Shown in pieces: positions 17,343 through 26,365 of a stretch of 64,000 nt of DNA (position 1 is its first letter; each line of letters begins with the position of its first letter). Position numbers and translations under genes: made by a program. This stretch comes from Gammaproteobacteria bacterium (lineage in GTDB: Bacteria; Pseudomonadota; Gammaproteobacteria; Eutrophobiales; Eutrophobiaceae). The stretch lies in assembly GCA_028279365.1 (NCBI GenBank), contig JANQNX010000010.1:208206-272205 (forward strand), given 5' to 3'. The notes beneath the pieces are model-generated. The model worked only from the letters and a program-made list of their open reading frames with translations, was not told the origin of the DNA and made no database searches.

Positions 17343-18349
17343 AAATCGTAATTATCACCGATGCGTGGGCACCGCAGATAAATGGTGTGGTCACGACACT
17401 CGGTAAGATAGGTGATGAGCTCCGCCAACTCGGTCATGAACTGCTTTACATCACACCGGAGTCGTTTAAAACATTTCCTTGTCCAAGCTATCCGAGCATC
17501 CGTCTGGCCATATTACCTAATAGAAAAGTGGCGAAGATGCTGGACGAGTATCAGCCCGATGCAATACACATCGCTACCGAAGGGCCACTGGGTCATGCAG
17601 GCAGAAAATACTGTGTAAAAAACAATAAACGCTTTACCACCTCATACCACACACAGTTTCCTGAATATGTTCGGCTGCGCGCACCGATTCCATTGGCATG
17701 GACGTATCGCTATTTACGTCACTTTCACAAGGCCGCGGTCAGGACCATGGTCCCGACACCGTCACAACAACAAAAATTATTCGAGCGTCAATTTGAACAA
17801 GTCGTGGTCTGGTCACGCGGTGTCGACCTGGAACAATTCCACCCTCGCGATAAAGACTTTATTGATGCACCGCGACCTATATCGATGTATATGGGCAGGG
17901 TCGCTGTCGAGAAGAATATTGAAACATTTTTGGAACTCGATTTACCCGGCACCAAATACATTGTGGGCGATGGGCCCGACCTGGAAACAATGAAAAAAAA
18001 TTACCCTGACGTCGTGTTTACCGGTTTCAAGCAAGGAGAAGAACTGGCGCAATACCTGGCCGCCGCAGATGTATTCGTCTTTCCCAGCTTGACCGATACA
18101 TTTGGTTTGGTGATGCTGGAAGCAATGGCCTGTGGTGTACCTGTTGCCGCATTTCCGGTAACCGGTCCTATTGATGTGGTAAAACAGGATGTGACTGGCA
18201 GTCTGGATGATGATCTGCAGAAGGCAACGCAGAAGGCACTACAATTAAATCCGCAAGATTGTATTGATTTCGCGAAAAGTCATACCTGGCGAAATTGTGC
18301 AGAGACATTCTTTAACTATCTGGAACCTAACTCCGCACTGCCCAACTAG
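17339..18349 (+). CDS. agt: GT4-family glycosyltransferase, probable Agt glycolipid synthase
   Basis: 336 residues, GT-B fold. The N-terminal acceptor domain begins KIVIITDAWAPQINGVVTTL; the C-terminal nucleotide-sugar domain has YMGRVAVEKNIETFLEL and VFVFPSLTDTFGLVMLEAMA with the catalytic Glu region. It overlaps plcP by ATGA (17339-17342). In the PlcP-Agt pathway PlcP releases diacylglycerol and Agt glycosylates it to a phosphorus-free membrane lipid; the coupled gene pair supports that role. Sugar donor is not deducible. A generic mannosyl- or glucosyltransferase is the alternative. Confidence 0.78.
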   Translation: MKIVIITDAWAPQINGVVTTLGKIGDELRQLGHELLYITPESFKTFPCPSYPSIRLAILPNRKVAKMLDEYQPDAIHIATEGPLGHAGRKYCVKNNKRFTTSYHTQFPEYVRLRAPIPLAWTYRYLRHFHKAAVRTMVPTPSQQQKLFERQFEQVVVWSRGVDLEQFHPRDKDFIDAPRPISMYMGRVAVEKNIETFLELDLPGTKYIVGDGPDLETMKKNYPDVVFTGFKQGEELAQYLAAADVFVFPSLTDTFGLVMLEAMACGVPVAAFPVTGPIDVVKQDVTGSLDDDLQKATQKALQLNPQDCIDFAKSHTWRNCAETFFNYLEPNSALPN

Positions 18350-18407
18350 ATTTGCCGGATTGCTATCCGACTTGAATGCGATAGAATGAAATAAAAGCAT
18401 TCAATTC

Positions 18408-19265
18408 ATGAAATTACTTCGCTACGTTTTTAATGACGCCATCTCGATCGGCGCGCTCACTGATACCGGTATTTGTCCGGCTCCGTCAAAATATAATCAT
18501 CAAAACATGCCTGCTTTTTTAAGTGCTGGCAAAACGGCGCTGGACGACATGCAACGTCAAATAGAAGGCGAAACTACACAAATAGCACTCGAACAAGTTG
18601 AATTACTCGCGCCAATTGCCAAACCCGAAAAGTTTTTTGGCGTCAGTCTGAATTATGATGACCACATTGCCGAAACCGGACGGGACAAACCTGAATATCC
18701 GACATTTTTTAATAAACAGAATAGTTGCGTCAATAATCCCGAAGGGGCGATTCACTTACCTGCTATCTCGGAAAAACTCGATTATGAAGGTGAACTGGCT
18801 ATTGTCATCGGCCAACGCTGTCGCCATGTTAACTACGAACAGGCAAAGCAGGTCATTGCCGGCTACACCATCGTCAATGACGTAAGTGTCAGAGACTGGC
18901 AAATGCGTTCCCACACCTGGACATTAGGAAAATCGTTCGATACGCATGGTCCGATGGGACCCTGGATCGTAACGGCAGATGAACTCGGTGATCCACATCA
19001 ACTCAATATCAAAACCTGGATCAACGAAGACAAAAGACAGGATTTCTCAACCAGTAACATGATTTTTGATTGTTACTATCTGGTTGAATATCTGAGTCAG
19101 GTAATGACACTGGAACCCGGCGATGTCATTTCTACCGGAACAGGTAGCGGAGTGGGTGTAAAGATGAAACCGCGTGGTTATATGAAAGTCGGTGAAACAG
19201 TAAAAATAGAAGTCGAAGGTATTGGTACGCTAATCAATCATGTAATTGACGAACCTGAACATTGA
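18408..19265 (+). CDS. Fumarylacetoacetate hydrolase (FAH) family protein
   Basis: 285 residues. The C-terminal FAH domain starts near residue 75 (PEKFFGVSLNYDDHIAETG) and contains metal-binding LDYEGELAIVIGQ, the NDVSVRDWQ motif, HTWTLGKSFDTHGPMGPWI and GDVISTGTGSGVGV. Family members hydrolyse or decarboxylate beta-keto acids in aromatic or sugar-acid catabolism, or act on acylpyruvates; no pathway neighbours help here. The stop faces the Lon-N gene across 18 bases. An 8-bp inverted repeat TTGAATGC/GCATTCAA (18372-18379, 18397-18404) abuts the start codon; no Shine-Dalgarno sequence is evident. Confidence 0.88.
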   Translation: MKLLRYVFNDAISIGALTDTGICPAPSKYNHQNMPAFLSAGKTALDDMQRQIEGETTQIALEQVELLAPIAKPEKFFGVSLNYDDHIAETGRDKPEYPTFFNKQNSCVNNPEGAIHLPAISEKLDYEGELAIVIGQRCRHVNYEQAKQVIAGYTIVNDVSVRDWQMRSHTWTLGKSFDTHGPMGPWIVTADELGDPHQLNIKTWINEDKRQDFSTSNMIFDCYYLVEYLSQVMTLEPGDVISTGTGSGVGVKMKPRGYMKVGETVKIEVEGIGTLINHVIDEPEH

Positions 19266-19283
19266 TCGGTTAATCAAATAGAC

Positions 19284-19877
19284 TCAGGGTTGATTAAACT
19301 CTCCGGCATCAATTTTTTCCAGTAATACCTGCATATAATCCAACCTATGTAAGGCATTATCCATCTCCAGCAATGCCTGCTTTGCCGTCATTTCAAATGG
19401 CAATATCTCCGCCAGTCTTTCACTGACCCAATTGGCTTCGTCGAAACGATCCGATTCGTTGGCAAAAGGTAGTTCATAGCGATTAGCAATTTCTTTGAGT
19501 AAATCTGAAAAGCCCTGATAATCATCCGGCATCGGATCGTCATCTTCGTCCAGATAGCTAACCTCAGCCATGCACAGCTTATCCTCCTGCACACGAGTCT
19601 CCTCTACCCTGAATCGACGATCACCCCTGACAGTAATTCCAAGCAAACCGTCTTCCATTTTGTCCCAATCAATAATACTTACATAGGTACCCATGGAATA
19701 AATCTCAGCCGGTTCGCCCGCTTCATTACCATTCTGGATAAGACAAATGCCAAACCCACTACCGGTTTTCATACATTCACCCACCATATCGATATAGCGT
19801 GGCTCAAACAGACGCAACTGTAGCTCGCCTTCCGGGAAAAGGACGGTATTGAGTGGAAATAAGGGAATGGTTTTCAT
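19284..19877 (-). CDS. LON substrate-binding (Lon-N) domain protein
   Basis: 197 residues made of a Lon-N/PUA-like domain alone: TIPLFPLNTVLFPEGELQLRLFEPRYIDM at the start and GLLGITVRGDRRFRVEE in the middle. No ATPase or protease domain. Such proteins are widespread; their function is not settled. Its ATG overlaps the mpl stop (ATGA at 19874-19877), so it is the last gene of a Yip1-mpl-LonN operon. Confidence 0.87.
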   Translation of the reverse strand: MKTIPLFPLNTVLFPEGELQLRLFEPRYIDMVGECMKTGSGFGICLIQNGNEAGEPAEIYSMGTYVSIIDWDKMEDGLLGITVRGDRRFRVEETRVQEDKLCMAEVSYLDEDDDPMPDDYQGFSDLLKEIANRYELPFANESDRFDEANWVSERLAEILPFEMTAKQALLEMDNALHRLDYMQVLLEKIDAGEFNQP

Positions 19878-21229
19878 CAGCCTAATATATTTATCAATTT
19901 TTCATGGATGCCATCAAAGCCGCCATTGCTCATGATGATGATGGTATCTCCAGATCGTGCTTCCGCTTTAATCCTAGCAACAATTTCATCCGTATCATAA
20001 AAGACACGACATTTATCTCCGAGTTCAGACATGTTTTCGGCAATATTCCAATCAATGCTATCGGATTGATAGATAATGACGCTATCCGCATCGGAAAAAG
20101 AATCGGCCAATGTATTGGCATGCACGCCCATCTTCATGGTGTTGGAACGCGGCTCCATTACGGCAATTATTCTGGCAGCATTAACATTTTGTCTCAGTGC
20201 CTTCAGGGTACTGCTAATAGCGGTTGGATGATGGGCAAAATCATCATAAAGCCGAATACCATTACTATCCATTATGCACTCGAGTCGACGTTTTACCGAC
20301 TTAAATCCTGATAATGCGTCACACGATTCTGCGACTGATATCCCAACATGGTCGGCAGCAATCACGGCTGCCAGGGCATTATTGGCATTATGCTCGCCCA
20401 ATAATGACCAGTTCACCCTGCCCCGTTCTACCCCTTGCTGATTGATACTGAACTTTGAAAAATCCTGATTGGCATCATCGATGTTCCATTCTGAATTTTC
20501 CTTACCAAAACCGACCGTTTGAGACCAACAACCCAACTCGATAACCTGCTGAACTTGCTGATCATCATCCGGGTAGATGATCCGTGCCTGCTCAGGCAGC
20601 ATCCTGATCAAGTGGTGGAATTCACGCCGAATATCACTAACATCATCGAAGATATCAGCATGATCAAATTCAATATTATTAACAATCAAGGTTTGCGGAT
20701 GGTAATGAACAAACTTGGAACGTTTATCTGAAAACGCCGTGTCGTATTCATCGGCCTCAATCACGAAATAGTCTGAATCCGTCACCCTGGCCGAAATACC
20801 AAAATTTTCTGCCACCCCACCAATTAGAAAGCCCGGGTTCAGACCGGCACGCTCGAGTAACCAGGTTAGTATCGTCGTGGTTGTGGTTTTTCCGTGAGTG
20901 CCGGACACAGCCAATACATGCTTATTGTGCAAGACTTCCCTATACAACCATTCCGGCCCCGAATAAAACGGTAACTGCTGATTCAAAACAGCTTCCAGTT
21001 CGGGATTACCGCGAGAAATCGTATTACCCACCACGATTTGATCAGGCACAGTTTGCAAATTAGCAGCACTATATCCCTGCATCAACTCAATACCCAGTGA
21101 TCCCAACTGCGTACTCATCGGTGGATAAACATGTTGATCTGAACCGCTAACCGTATGACCAAGCTGTTGCGCAATGTTGGCAATACCGCCCATGAATGTC
21201 CCGCATATACCCAGTATATGGATATGCAT
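19877..21229 (-). CDS. mpl: UDP-MurNAc:L-Ala-gamma-D-Glu-meso-DAP ligase
   Basis: 450 residues. Mpl re-attaches recycled murein tripeptide to UDP-MurNAc. The N-terminal Rossmann part is MHIHILGICGTFMGGIANIA; the Mur ligase ATP loop is VSGTHGKTTTTTIL; VIEADEYDTAFSDKRSKFVHY is the Mpl-specific metal/substrate region. The frame extends to 21280, but the ATG at 21229 gives the family's N-terminus and shares one base with the stop of the upstream Yip1-like gene (TAATG). The presence of meso-DAP murein recycling fits a Gram-negative. Confidence 0.96.
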   Translation of the reverse strand: MHIHILGICGTFMGGIANIAQQLGHTVSGSDQHVYPPMSTQLGSLGIELMQGYSAANLQTVPDQIVVGNTISRGNPELEAVLNQQLPFYSGPEWLYREVLHNKHVLAVSGTHGKTTTTTILTWLLERAGLNPGFLIGGVAENFGISARVTDSDYFVIEADEYDTAFSDKRSKFVHYHPQTLIVNNIEFDHADIFDDVSDIRREFHHLIRMLPEQARIIYPDDDQQVQQVIELGCWSQTVGFGKENSEWNIDDANQDFSKFSINQQGVERGRVNWSLLGEHNANNALAAVIAADHVGISVAESCDALSGFKSVKRRLECIMDSNGIRLYDDFAHHPTAISSTLKALRQNVNAARIIAVMEPRSNTMKMGVHANTLADSFSDADSVIIYQSDSIDWNIAENMSELGDKCRVFYDTDEIVARIKAEARSGDTIIIMSNGGFDGIHEKLINILG

Positions 21230-21771
21230 TAGCTTAATTCCGTCGGGATCAATATTGAAGAAACGCTTAATATCAACCACACATAGCCAATGGCAAAACT
21301 ACTGGTAAACAGCAAACTGGTTTCAAGAGCATGTCTCAGTACATAAGCCATAATGGCTATGCTCCAGAACGCCAGCAAAGTTAGCACGAGTAAGCCGATA
21401 CCATAAACAGGATCAGAATTGGTATTGCCTGAATGATTAAAACCGATCAATAAATAAACAGGTAACGCGAACAAACTGACCACCGTACCTGAGCCACTGA
21501 GTGCAGTCAGGGTCTGCTTCCAGCGCTGGCTCTTGCCAAAAATTTGTAATACCGCGAATGAAAACAATGCCAACATTGAAATTTCAATTAATCCTGCCGC
21601 AATTGCCTGCCCGGAGGAGCCACTTATCGCGATTAATATTGATGAAATACCAGCATAAGACAGTAAGCAAATAACAAGTAAATTGACAGATTCAGGAATA
21701 TCCTGCGGGCGTTTCCGAAAACGACAGATATCAAAAAATGCCATAAACAATATCTTTATCGCGGACAGCAT
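21229..21771 (-). CDS. Yip1-family (DUF1282-like) membrane protein
   Basis: 180 residues with about five hydrophobic helices after the amphipathic start MLSAIKILFMAFFDICRFRKRPQDIPES, a layout typical of bacterial Yip1-domain proteins. The ATG at 21771 has AAAGAG six bases upstream and is preferred to the TTG at 21777. It is translationally coupled to mpl by TAATG. Function is unknown; the membrane topology and partner gene suggest an envelope-related role only loosely. Confidence 0.65.
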   Translation of the reverse strand: MLSAIKILFMAFFDICRFRKRPQDIPESVNLLVICLLSYAGISSILIAISGSSGQAIAAGLIEISMLALFSFAVLQIFGKSQRWKQTLTALSGSGTVVSLFALPVYLLIGFNHSGNTNSDPVYGIGLLVLTLLAFWSIAIMAYVLRHALETSLLFTSSFAIGYVWLILSVSSILIPTELS

Positions 21772-21965
21772 AGCCAACTCTTTCTCTTCAGTTAATCAAT
21801 CAGGCCCACATACTAGCCTATTTCCAAAATTTTTGGACATAAGATACCAAGCACGATAACAGGACAAACATTATAGCTATTTACTATCGAAAAAATTTAA
21901 ATAATCACTTATATTTATGCAGGTTTTTACACTATGCTATAAAAAAGTCATTCGAGGATAAAACA

Positions 21966-22436
21966 ATGCAAATCAATATCGGAATAGAACAAGCAGAACG
22001 TGAACAGATCGCATCAGGCTTATCACGCTTGCTGGCTGATACCTATACGCTATATTTAAAAACACATAACTTCCACTGGAATGTAACCGGGCCGATGTTT
22101 ACGACCCTGCACACCTTGTTTGAAACACATTACACCGAGTTGGCAGTGGCCGTGGACGACATCGCCGAGAGGATTCGTGCACTAGGTGTGAAGGCACCTG
22201 GCTCATATCAACAATTCAGTAAACTGTCCTCAGTTGAAGAAGAAACAGAAGACGTTGATGCAAAGGAAATGATTCGACAACTGGTTGTTGGTCAGGAGGC
22301 GGTGGCAAGAACCGCACGATCAATCTTTCCACTGGTTGAAGAAGCTGGCGACGAACCCACTGCAGATTTATTAACGCAGCGCATGCAAATACATGAAAAA
22401 AACGCCTGGATGTTGAGAAGTTTGCTGGACGAATAA
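21966..22436 (+). CDS. dps: Dps/ferritin-like DNA-protection protein
   Basis: 156 residues. The Dps ferroxidase motif is clear: [31 protein letters not shown] followed by [13 protein letters not shown]. Dps dodecamers oxidise and store iron and can coat DNA under stress. GAGGA lies seven bases before the ATG, and a TATAAA at about 21939 could be a -10 box. There is no long basic N-terminal tail, so direct DNA binding is less certain. The stop nearly touches that of the convergent nspC gene. Confidence 0.92.
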   Translation: MQINIGIEQAEREQIASGLSRLLADTYTLYLKTHNFHWNVTGPMFTTLHTLFETHYTELAVAVDDIAERIRALGVKAPGSYQQFSKLSSVEEETEDVDAKEMIRQLVVGQEAVARTARSIFPLVEEAGDEPTADLLTQRMQIHEKNAWMLRSLLDE

Positions 22437-22438
22437 AA

Positions 22439-23590
22439 TTAAAGCCGACTACGAAAGGAATCGTAGTCATGCTCTTTTAATAGTTTAAATGTGTCATCCG
22501 GTTTCAGTAAGTAGCTTGTTGGAAGGTTGATGCCGTTAAACATATTGGACTTCACCTGCATATAAGCGCCGATGTTGCTGAAGATCACTCTGCTACCTAT
22601 TTTGAGTTCTTCAGGAAAACAATAGTCACCAAACATATCGCCGCTTAGACAGCTACTCCCGGTTAAGCGGTAAGCGTACTCACTTTCCATCACACTATTG
22701 ACTATTTCTGGCTGGTATTGATACTCAAAGACCTCCGGTAGATGATTAACGGTAGTATCAAGCATCGCAATTTGTTTACCCTCTGCCTCAAACAAATCGA
22801 TCACACACGCAACCAGATAGCCGACATGACCAACCAGGGCCTTGCCCGGTTCAATATAAACATCAGCATCACTGCTTTCTTTTATCAACCGTATCGCATG
22901 CTCTAATTCTTTTAACGATGCCGATTCTTCAAATAAATAACCGCCGCCCAGGTTGAACCATTTAAATGGTTTATCCAGCCCTGATAAACCTGACAGCACG
23001 GTCTCAACAGTCTGTAACAACTCTGTAAAATTTCGGGACTCACAGTTGTTATGAATATGTATGCCGTCGATCAGCTGCCATACAGGTTGATTATCAGCAA
23101 CCCAATCACACAGTTGATCAAGCGTGACACCGAGTTTCGAATTAGCTCGGCAAGGGTCATAACGACGATCTTTGACAAATGACAATTGTGGATTAATGCG
23201 TAGTCCGCAACTTGATGATTGCTGAATACGCTCAGCATAACGCTCACATTGAGTCAGTGAGTTCAAGCTAATAAAATCCGCATAGTTGAGTAACGCGTTC
23301 CACTCCTGTTCACGATAACCCGGGGTAGTCACATGAATACTTTGCCCAGCATTTAATATCTCTCTGGCTAAACGCGCTTCGTTTAACGAACTGCACGAAA
23401 AACCGCTGACATAGGGCTGGATCAACGCCAACAGGCCACTCAGGTTCGCAGCCTTAATGGAATATAAGGGAATGCACCCGGTCTTTTGCTGGAGCTGAAT
23501 GAGCGTTGTTAACACAGCCTCGATCTGACTTTGTTCATAGACAAAGCAAGGGGTCTTTAGACGCGCATTGAGAAAAACGGATTCTTTCAT
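22439..23590 (-). CDS. nspC: Carboxynorspermidine/carboxyspermidine decarboxylase
   Basis: 383 residues, PLP enzyme of the alanine-racemase fold group IV decarboxylases. The PLP lysine is K46 in LYSIKAANLSG; IDGIHIHNNCES, FNLGGGYLFEE, IEPGKALVGHVGYL, TGSSCLSGDMFGDY and IGAYMQVKSNMFNGINLP match NspC. It makes norspermidine or spermidine from the carboxy form. The partner carboxy(nor)spermidine dehydrogenase is not in this window. The gene stands alone, convergent with dps and divergent from the small exported protein. Confidence 0.9.
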   Translation of the reverse strand: MKESVFLNARLKTPCFVYEQSQIEAVLTTLIQLQQKTGCIPLYSIKAANLSGLLALIQPYVSGFSCSSLNEARLAREILNAGQSIHVTTPGYREQEWNALLNYADFISLNSLTQCERYAERIQQSSSCGLRINPQLSFVKDRRYDPCRANSKLGVTLDQLCDWVADNQPVWQLIDGIHIHNNCESRNFTELLQTVETVLSGLSGLDKPFKWFNLGGGYLFEESASLKELEHAIRLIKESSDADVYIEPGKALVGHVGYLVACVIDLFEAEGKQIAMLDTTVNHLPEVFEYQYQPEIVNSVMESEYAYRLTGSSCLSGDMFGDYCFPEELKIGSRVIFSNIGAYMQVKSNMFNGINLPTSYLLKPDDTFKLLKEHDYDSFRSRL

Positions 23591-23630
23591 GTTATGTTAC
23601 GGAATATTTTCAATTCAGAGATTATTGATA

Positions 23631-23996
23631 ATGAGAGCAATATTGTTAGCAGTGATATGTATAGTAAGTATTAACGCATTGGCTGAATCAGAATACAGGG
23701 ATAGTGAGGGATTTAATCAGGAAGAAAATCTGATGGTAAGACAAGCAAAAGGCGAATATGAATATTGCGTCAATGAATATGCCATGTCGCAGCTTGAAAA
23801 TCAGGCCGATCCCAGAGTCGTTGCAGACCACTCAATGAAGCATTGTGCACCGGTATTGGAAACACTTTATACGAAGCTGGTTGAAAATAATTTTTCACCT
23901 GATTTTGGCAAGAAATTCGTCAGTGGAATCAGTAATCGTACAGCAAATAAATTATTGTCTAACCTGATGATGTATATGGCCACACAGCAAAGATAA
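23631..23996 (+). CDS. Small exported hypothetical protein
   Basis: 121 residues from the ATG at 23631. A clear signal peptide (RAILLAVICIVSINALA, cut after ALA) precedes an acidic, helical mature part with two cysteines (YEYCVNEYA and MKHCAPVLE) that could pair. A longer frame from 23568 would overlap nspC and spoil the signal peptide. I do not recognise the family. It ends 11 bases from the stop of rppH. Confidence 0.65.
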   Translation: MRAILLAVICIVSINALAESEYRDSEGFNQEENLMVRQAKGEYEYCVNEYAMSQLENQADPRVVADHSMKHCAPVLETLYTKLVENNFSPDFGKKFVSGISNRTANKLLSNLMMYMATQQR

Positions 23997-24007
23997 GCTT
24001 CTAATCA

Positions 24008-24508
24008 TCAAAAAAAACGCGTCTTTTTAACAAAGTCTATCCCGACAAATGGTGCCAGCTGACTCAACGCCTGTTGATATACATCGCGCTTGAACGGCAC
24101 CACACTCTCAACCGGATACCAAAAATCAACCCATTTCCAGAGATCAAACTCTGGCGAGGTAGAATGATCCAGCTTAACGTGGCTCTCGTCAGCAACCAGC
24201 TTCAACAAATACCATATTTGTTTTTGACCAATACAAAGCGGATAAGCATTGTGTCGAATAAAGCGCTTGGGTAACCAGTATTTCAGCCAATCATCGGTAG
24301 CACCGATGATCTCGACATGTTCGGGATGCAAACCCGTTTCCTCCTGCAATTCCCGGTACATCGCTGTTTCTGGTGTCTCATTTTCCTTAATACCACCCTG
24401 AGGAAACTGCCATGCATCCATACCCAGCCGCTTTCCCCAAAACACCTGGCCGACATCATTGGAAAGAATGATGCCGACATTTGCTCTAAAACCGTCTGAA
24501 TCGATCAC
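24008..24508 (-). CDS. rppH: RNA pyrophosphohydrolase
   Basis: 166 residues, Nudix hydrolase. The Nudix box is [23 protein letters not shown]. It begins [16 protein letters not shown] and has [16 protein letters not shown], the RppH hallmark. RppH removes pyrophosphate from 5'-triphosphate mRNAs, starting RNase E-dependent decay. GTG start at 24508. The gene diverges from the HAD phosphatase gene across 130 bases, as in many gammaproteobacteria. Confidence 0.95.
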   Translation of the reverse strand: MIDSDGFRANVGIILSNDVGQVFWGKRLGMDAWQFPQGGIKENETPETAMYRELQEETGLHPEHVEIIGATDDWLKYWLPKRFIRHNAYPLCIGQKQIWYLLKLVADESHVKLDHSTSPEFDLWKWVDFWYPVESVVPFKRDVYQQALSQLAPFVGIDFVKKTRFF

Positions 24509-24640
24509 GCTTTCTTACCCGTAAACTTTTATCATTTGATTTTCCAACAATCGAGGAAAACAAGCAAACCGCGGAAAGTAGTTGCGATTAATTATGATGT
24601 TTATACACTAGCCGCCTTTTGGCTTTGGCCTGATTGTCAA

Positions 24641-25300
24641 ATGATGCAAGTAGCTATTTTTGATCTTGATAACACACTTATCGCGGGCGATAGTGATTGT
24701 CTATGGGGAGAATTTCTCACCGAAAAAGGTGTAGTAGATGCACGACACTATGCGGCCGAACATGAAAAATATTATCAGGATTACCTGCAAGGTAAGCTTG
24801 ATATCAATGAATTCCTAAGTTTCCAGTTAGCCGAATTGGGCAAGCATGACATCGATACGCTTGAGCAATGGCGTGAACAATTCATCGATGAAAAAATAAA
24901 ACCGGTCATACTCGAACAAGCTAAAGTACTGGTTAATCAGCACCGGGAACAAGATCATGAACTGCTGATTATTACCGCTACCAACCGTTTTCTCACCGAA
25001 CCGATTGCCAAACTGTTTGGCATCAAACACTTAATTGCCTGTGAACCCGAGATGATAGATGGAAAATACACGGGCAATGCGACCGGCACCCCGTCTTATG
25101 CCGAAGGCAAAGTCTCACGCTATCATGCCTGGCTTGAACAGCAGGATATTGACACGTGTGAAAGCTGGTTTTATAGCGATTCGCGCAATGACATACCTTT
25201 ACTTCAAGTCGTCGACCACCCGGTTGCTGTCGATCCGGACGATCTGCTCAGACAAACGGCAAAAAACAATCACTGGCAAATCATCACCTTGCGTGATTAA
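24641..25300 (+). CDS. HAD-IB family phosphatase (SerB-like)
   Basis: 219 residues from the ATG at 24641 (a second ATG follows at once). HAD motif I is FDLDNTLIAGDSD, motif II lies in IITATNRFL, the lysine of motif III in EGKVSRY, and motif IV is YSDSRNDIPLL. The arrangement is that of HAD-IB hydrolases related to phosphoserine phosphatase and to histidinol- or lipid-phosphate phosphatases; the substrate is not certain. A frame to 24536 exists, but its extra residues are not like the family. A strong terminator follows the stop. Confidence 0.87.
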   Translation: MMQVAIFDLDNTLIAGDSDCLWGEFLTEKGVVDARHYAAEHEKYYQDYLQGKLDINEFLSFQLAELGKHDIDTLEQWREQFIDEKIKPVILEQAKVLVNQHREQDHELLIITATNRFLTEPIAKLFGIKHLIACEPEMIDGKYTGNATGTPSYAEGKVSRYHAWLEQQDIDTCESWFYSDSRNDIPLLQVVDHPVAVDPDDLLRQTAKNNHWQIITLRD

Positions 25301-25324
25301 AAAAGGCCGCAAATGCGGCCTTTT
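25301..25324. terminator. Rho-independent terminator, bidirectional
   Basis: AAAAGGCCGC - AAAT - GCGGCCTTTT: a perfect stem of 10 bp with A- and T-tracts. It ends the HAD gene and can also serve the convergent mdh gene, whose stop is at 25353. Confidence 0.93.
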
Positions 25325-25352
25325 GCTTAATTGTCATTGCTGACGTAATTAT

Positions 25353-26330
25353 CTAAAGAATTTTGGCAACAGCGTCTCGTTCTTCTTCCAGTTCTTTTTG
25401 CGTCGCGTCGAGCATAGACTGAGCAAATTCATCAATCTCCAGACCTTGCACAATCGAGTATTTTCCGTTTTCACAAGTCACGGGAAAGGAAAACATCAGC
25501 CCTTCAGGAATACCATAGCTGCCGTCACTGGGCACAGCCATACTTACCCAATCATTTGGCTTGGTGCCCAGCGCCCAATCACGCATATGATCAATGGCAC
25601 CGCTTGCCGCAGAGGCCGCACTGGAGGCACCTCTTGCTTCAATGATTTCCGCACCACGTTTTGCCACACGCGGAATATAATTGTCCTTATACCAGTCAAA
25701 ATCCAATAGATCTTTGGCGGACTTTCCGGCCACTTTCGCATGGCTAATATCGGGAAATTGTGTGGTGGAGTGGTTACCCCAAATCGTCATCTGGATAATA
25801 TCACTCACTTTCGATTCTGTTTTTGCCGCCAACTGCGCCAATGCTCGATTATGATCCAACCGTGTCATCGCCGTGAAGTTGGCCGAATTTAAATCCGGCG
25901 CGCTCAGCATGGCAGTGTGTGCATTGGTATTGGCAGGATTTCCGACCACCAGCACTTTCACATCACGACTGGCGTTGTCATTCAACGCTTTACCTTGCGT
26001 TTTAAAGATACCGCCATTGGCTTCGAGTAAGTCACTACGTTCCATACCGGGACCGCGAGGCTTGGCACCGACCAACAAGGCATAGTCAGCATCTTTGAAT
26101 GCTACATTGGCATCATCAGACATCACAAATCCATCAACCAAAGGAAAGGCACAATCATCGATCTCCATCACCACACCTTCCAATGCTTTTAACGCCGGTG
26201 TGACTTCAAGTAACTGTAAAATCACGGGCTGATCCGGACCGAGCATCTGTCCTGATGCTATCCGAAACAATAAGGAATAACCGATCTGTCCTGCTGCGCC
26301 AGTTACAGCGACTCTTACTGGGGCTTTCAT
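25353..26330 (-). CDS. mdh: Malate dehydrogenase
   Basis: 325 residues. Oxidises malate to oxaloacetate with NAD in the TCA cycle. The nucleotide loop is [16 protein letters not shown]; substrate residues are in [40 protein letters not shown] and the catalytic histidine in [12 protein letters not shown]. The form is the cytosolic-type (about 325 residues) MDH common in many proteobacteria, not the shorter enteric type. It lies 35 bases downstream of gltA on the same strand, so citrate synthase and MDH, sequential enzymes, are probably co-transcribed. Confidence 0.97.
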   Translation of the reverse strand: MKAPVRVAVTGAAGQIGYSLLFRIASGQMLGPDQPVILQLLEVTPALKALEGVVMEIDDCAFPLVDGFVMSDDANVAFKDADYALLVGAKPRGPGMERSDLLEANGGIFKTQGKALNDNASRDVKVLVVGNPANTNAHTAMLSAPDLNSANFTAMTRLDHNRALAQLAAKTESKVSDIIQMTIWGNHSTTQFPDISHAKVAGKSAKDLLDFDWYKDNYIPRVAKRGAEIIEARGASSAASAASGAIDHMRDWALGTKPNDWVSMAVPSDGSYGIPEGLMFSFPVTCENGKYSIVQGLEIDEFAQSMLDATQKELEEERDAVAKIL

Positions 26331-26365
26331 ACTTTATGAATCTCCTGAATGTTATTTATTATGTA

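Noticed and set aside
19270..19297. Inverted repeat TTAATCAA/TTGATTAA at the FAH - Lon-N junction
   Set aside because: A/T-only stem that overlaps the Lon-N gene end; no T-run, likely chance.
19877..21280. Longer mpl frame with 17 extra N-terminal residues
   Set aside because: The added residues come before the MHIHILGICG family start and would overlap the Yip1-like gene; the TAATG junction gives the better start.
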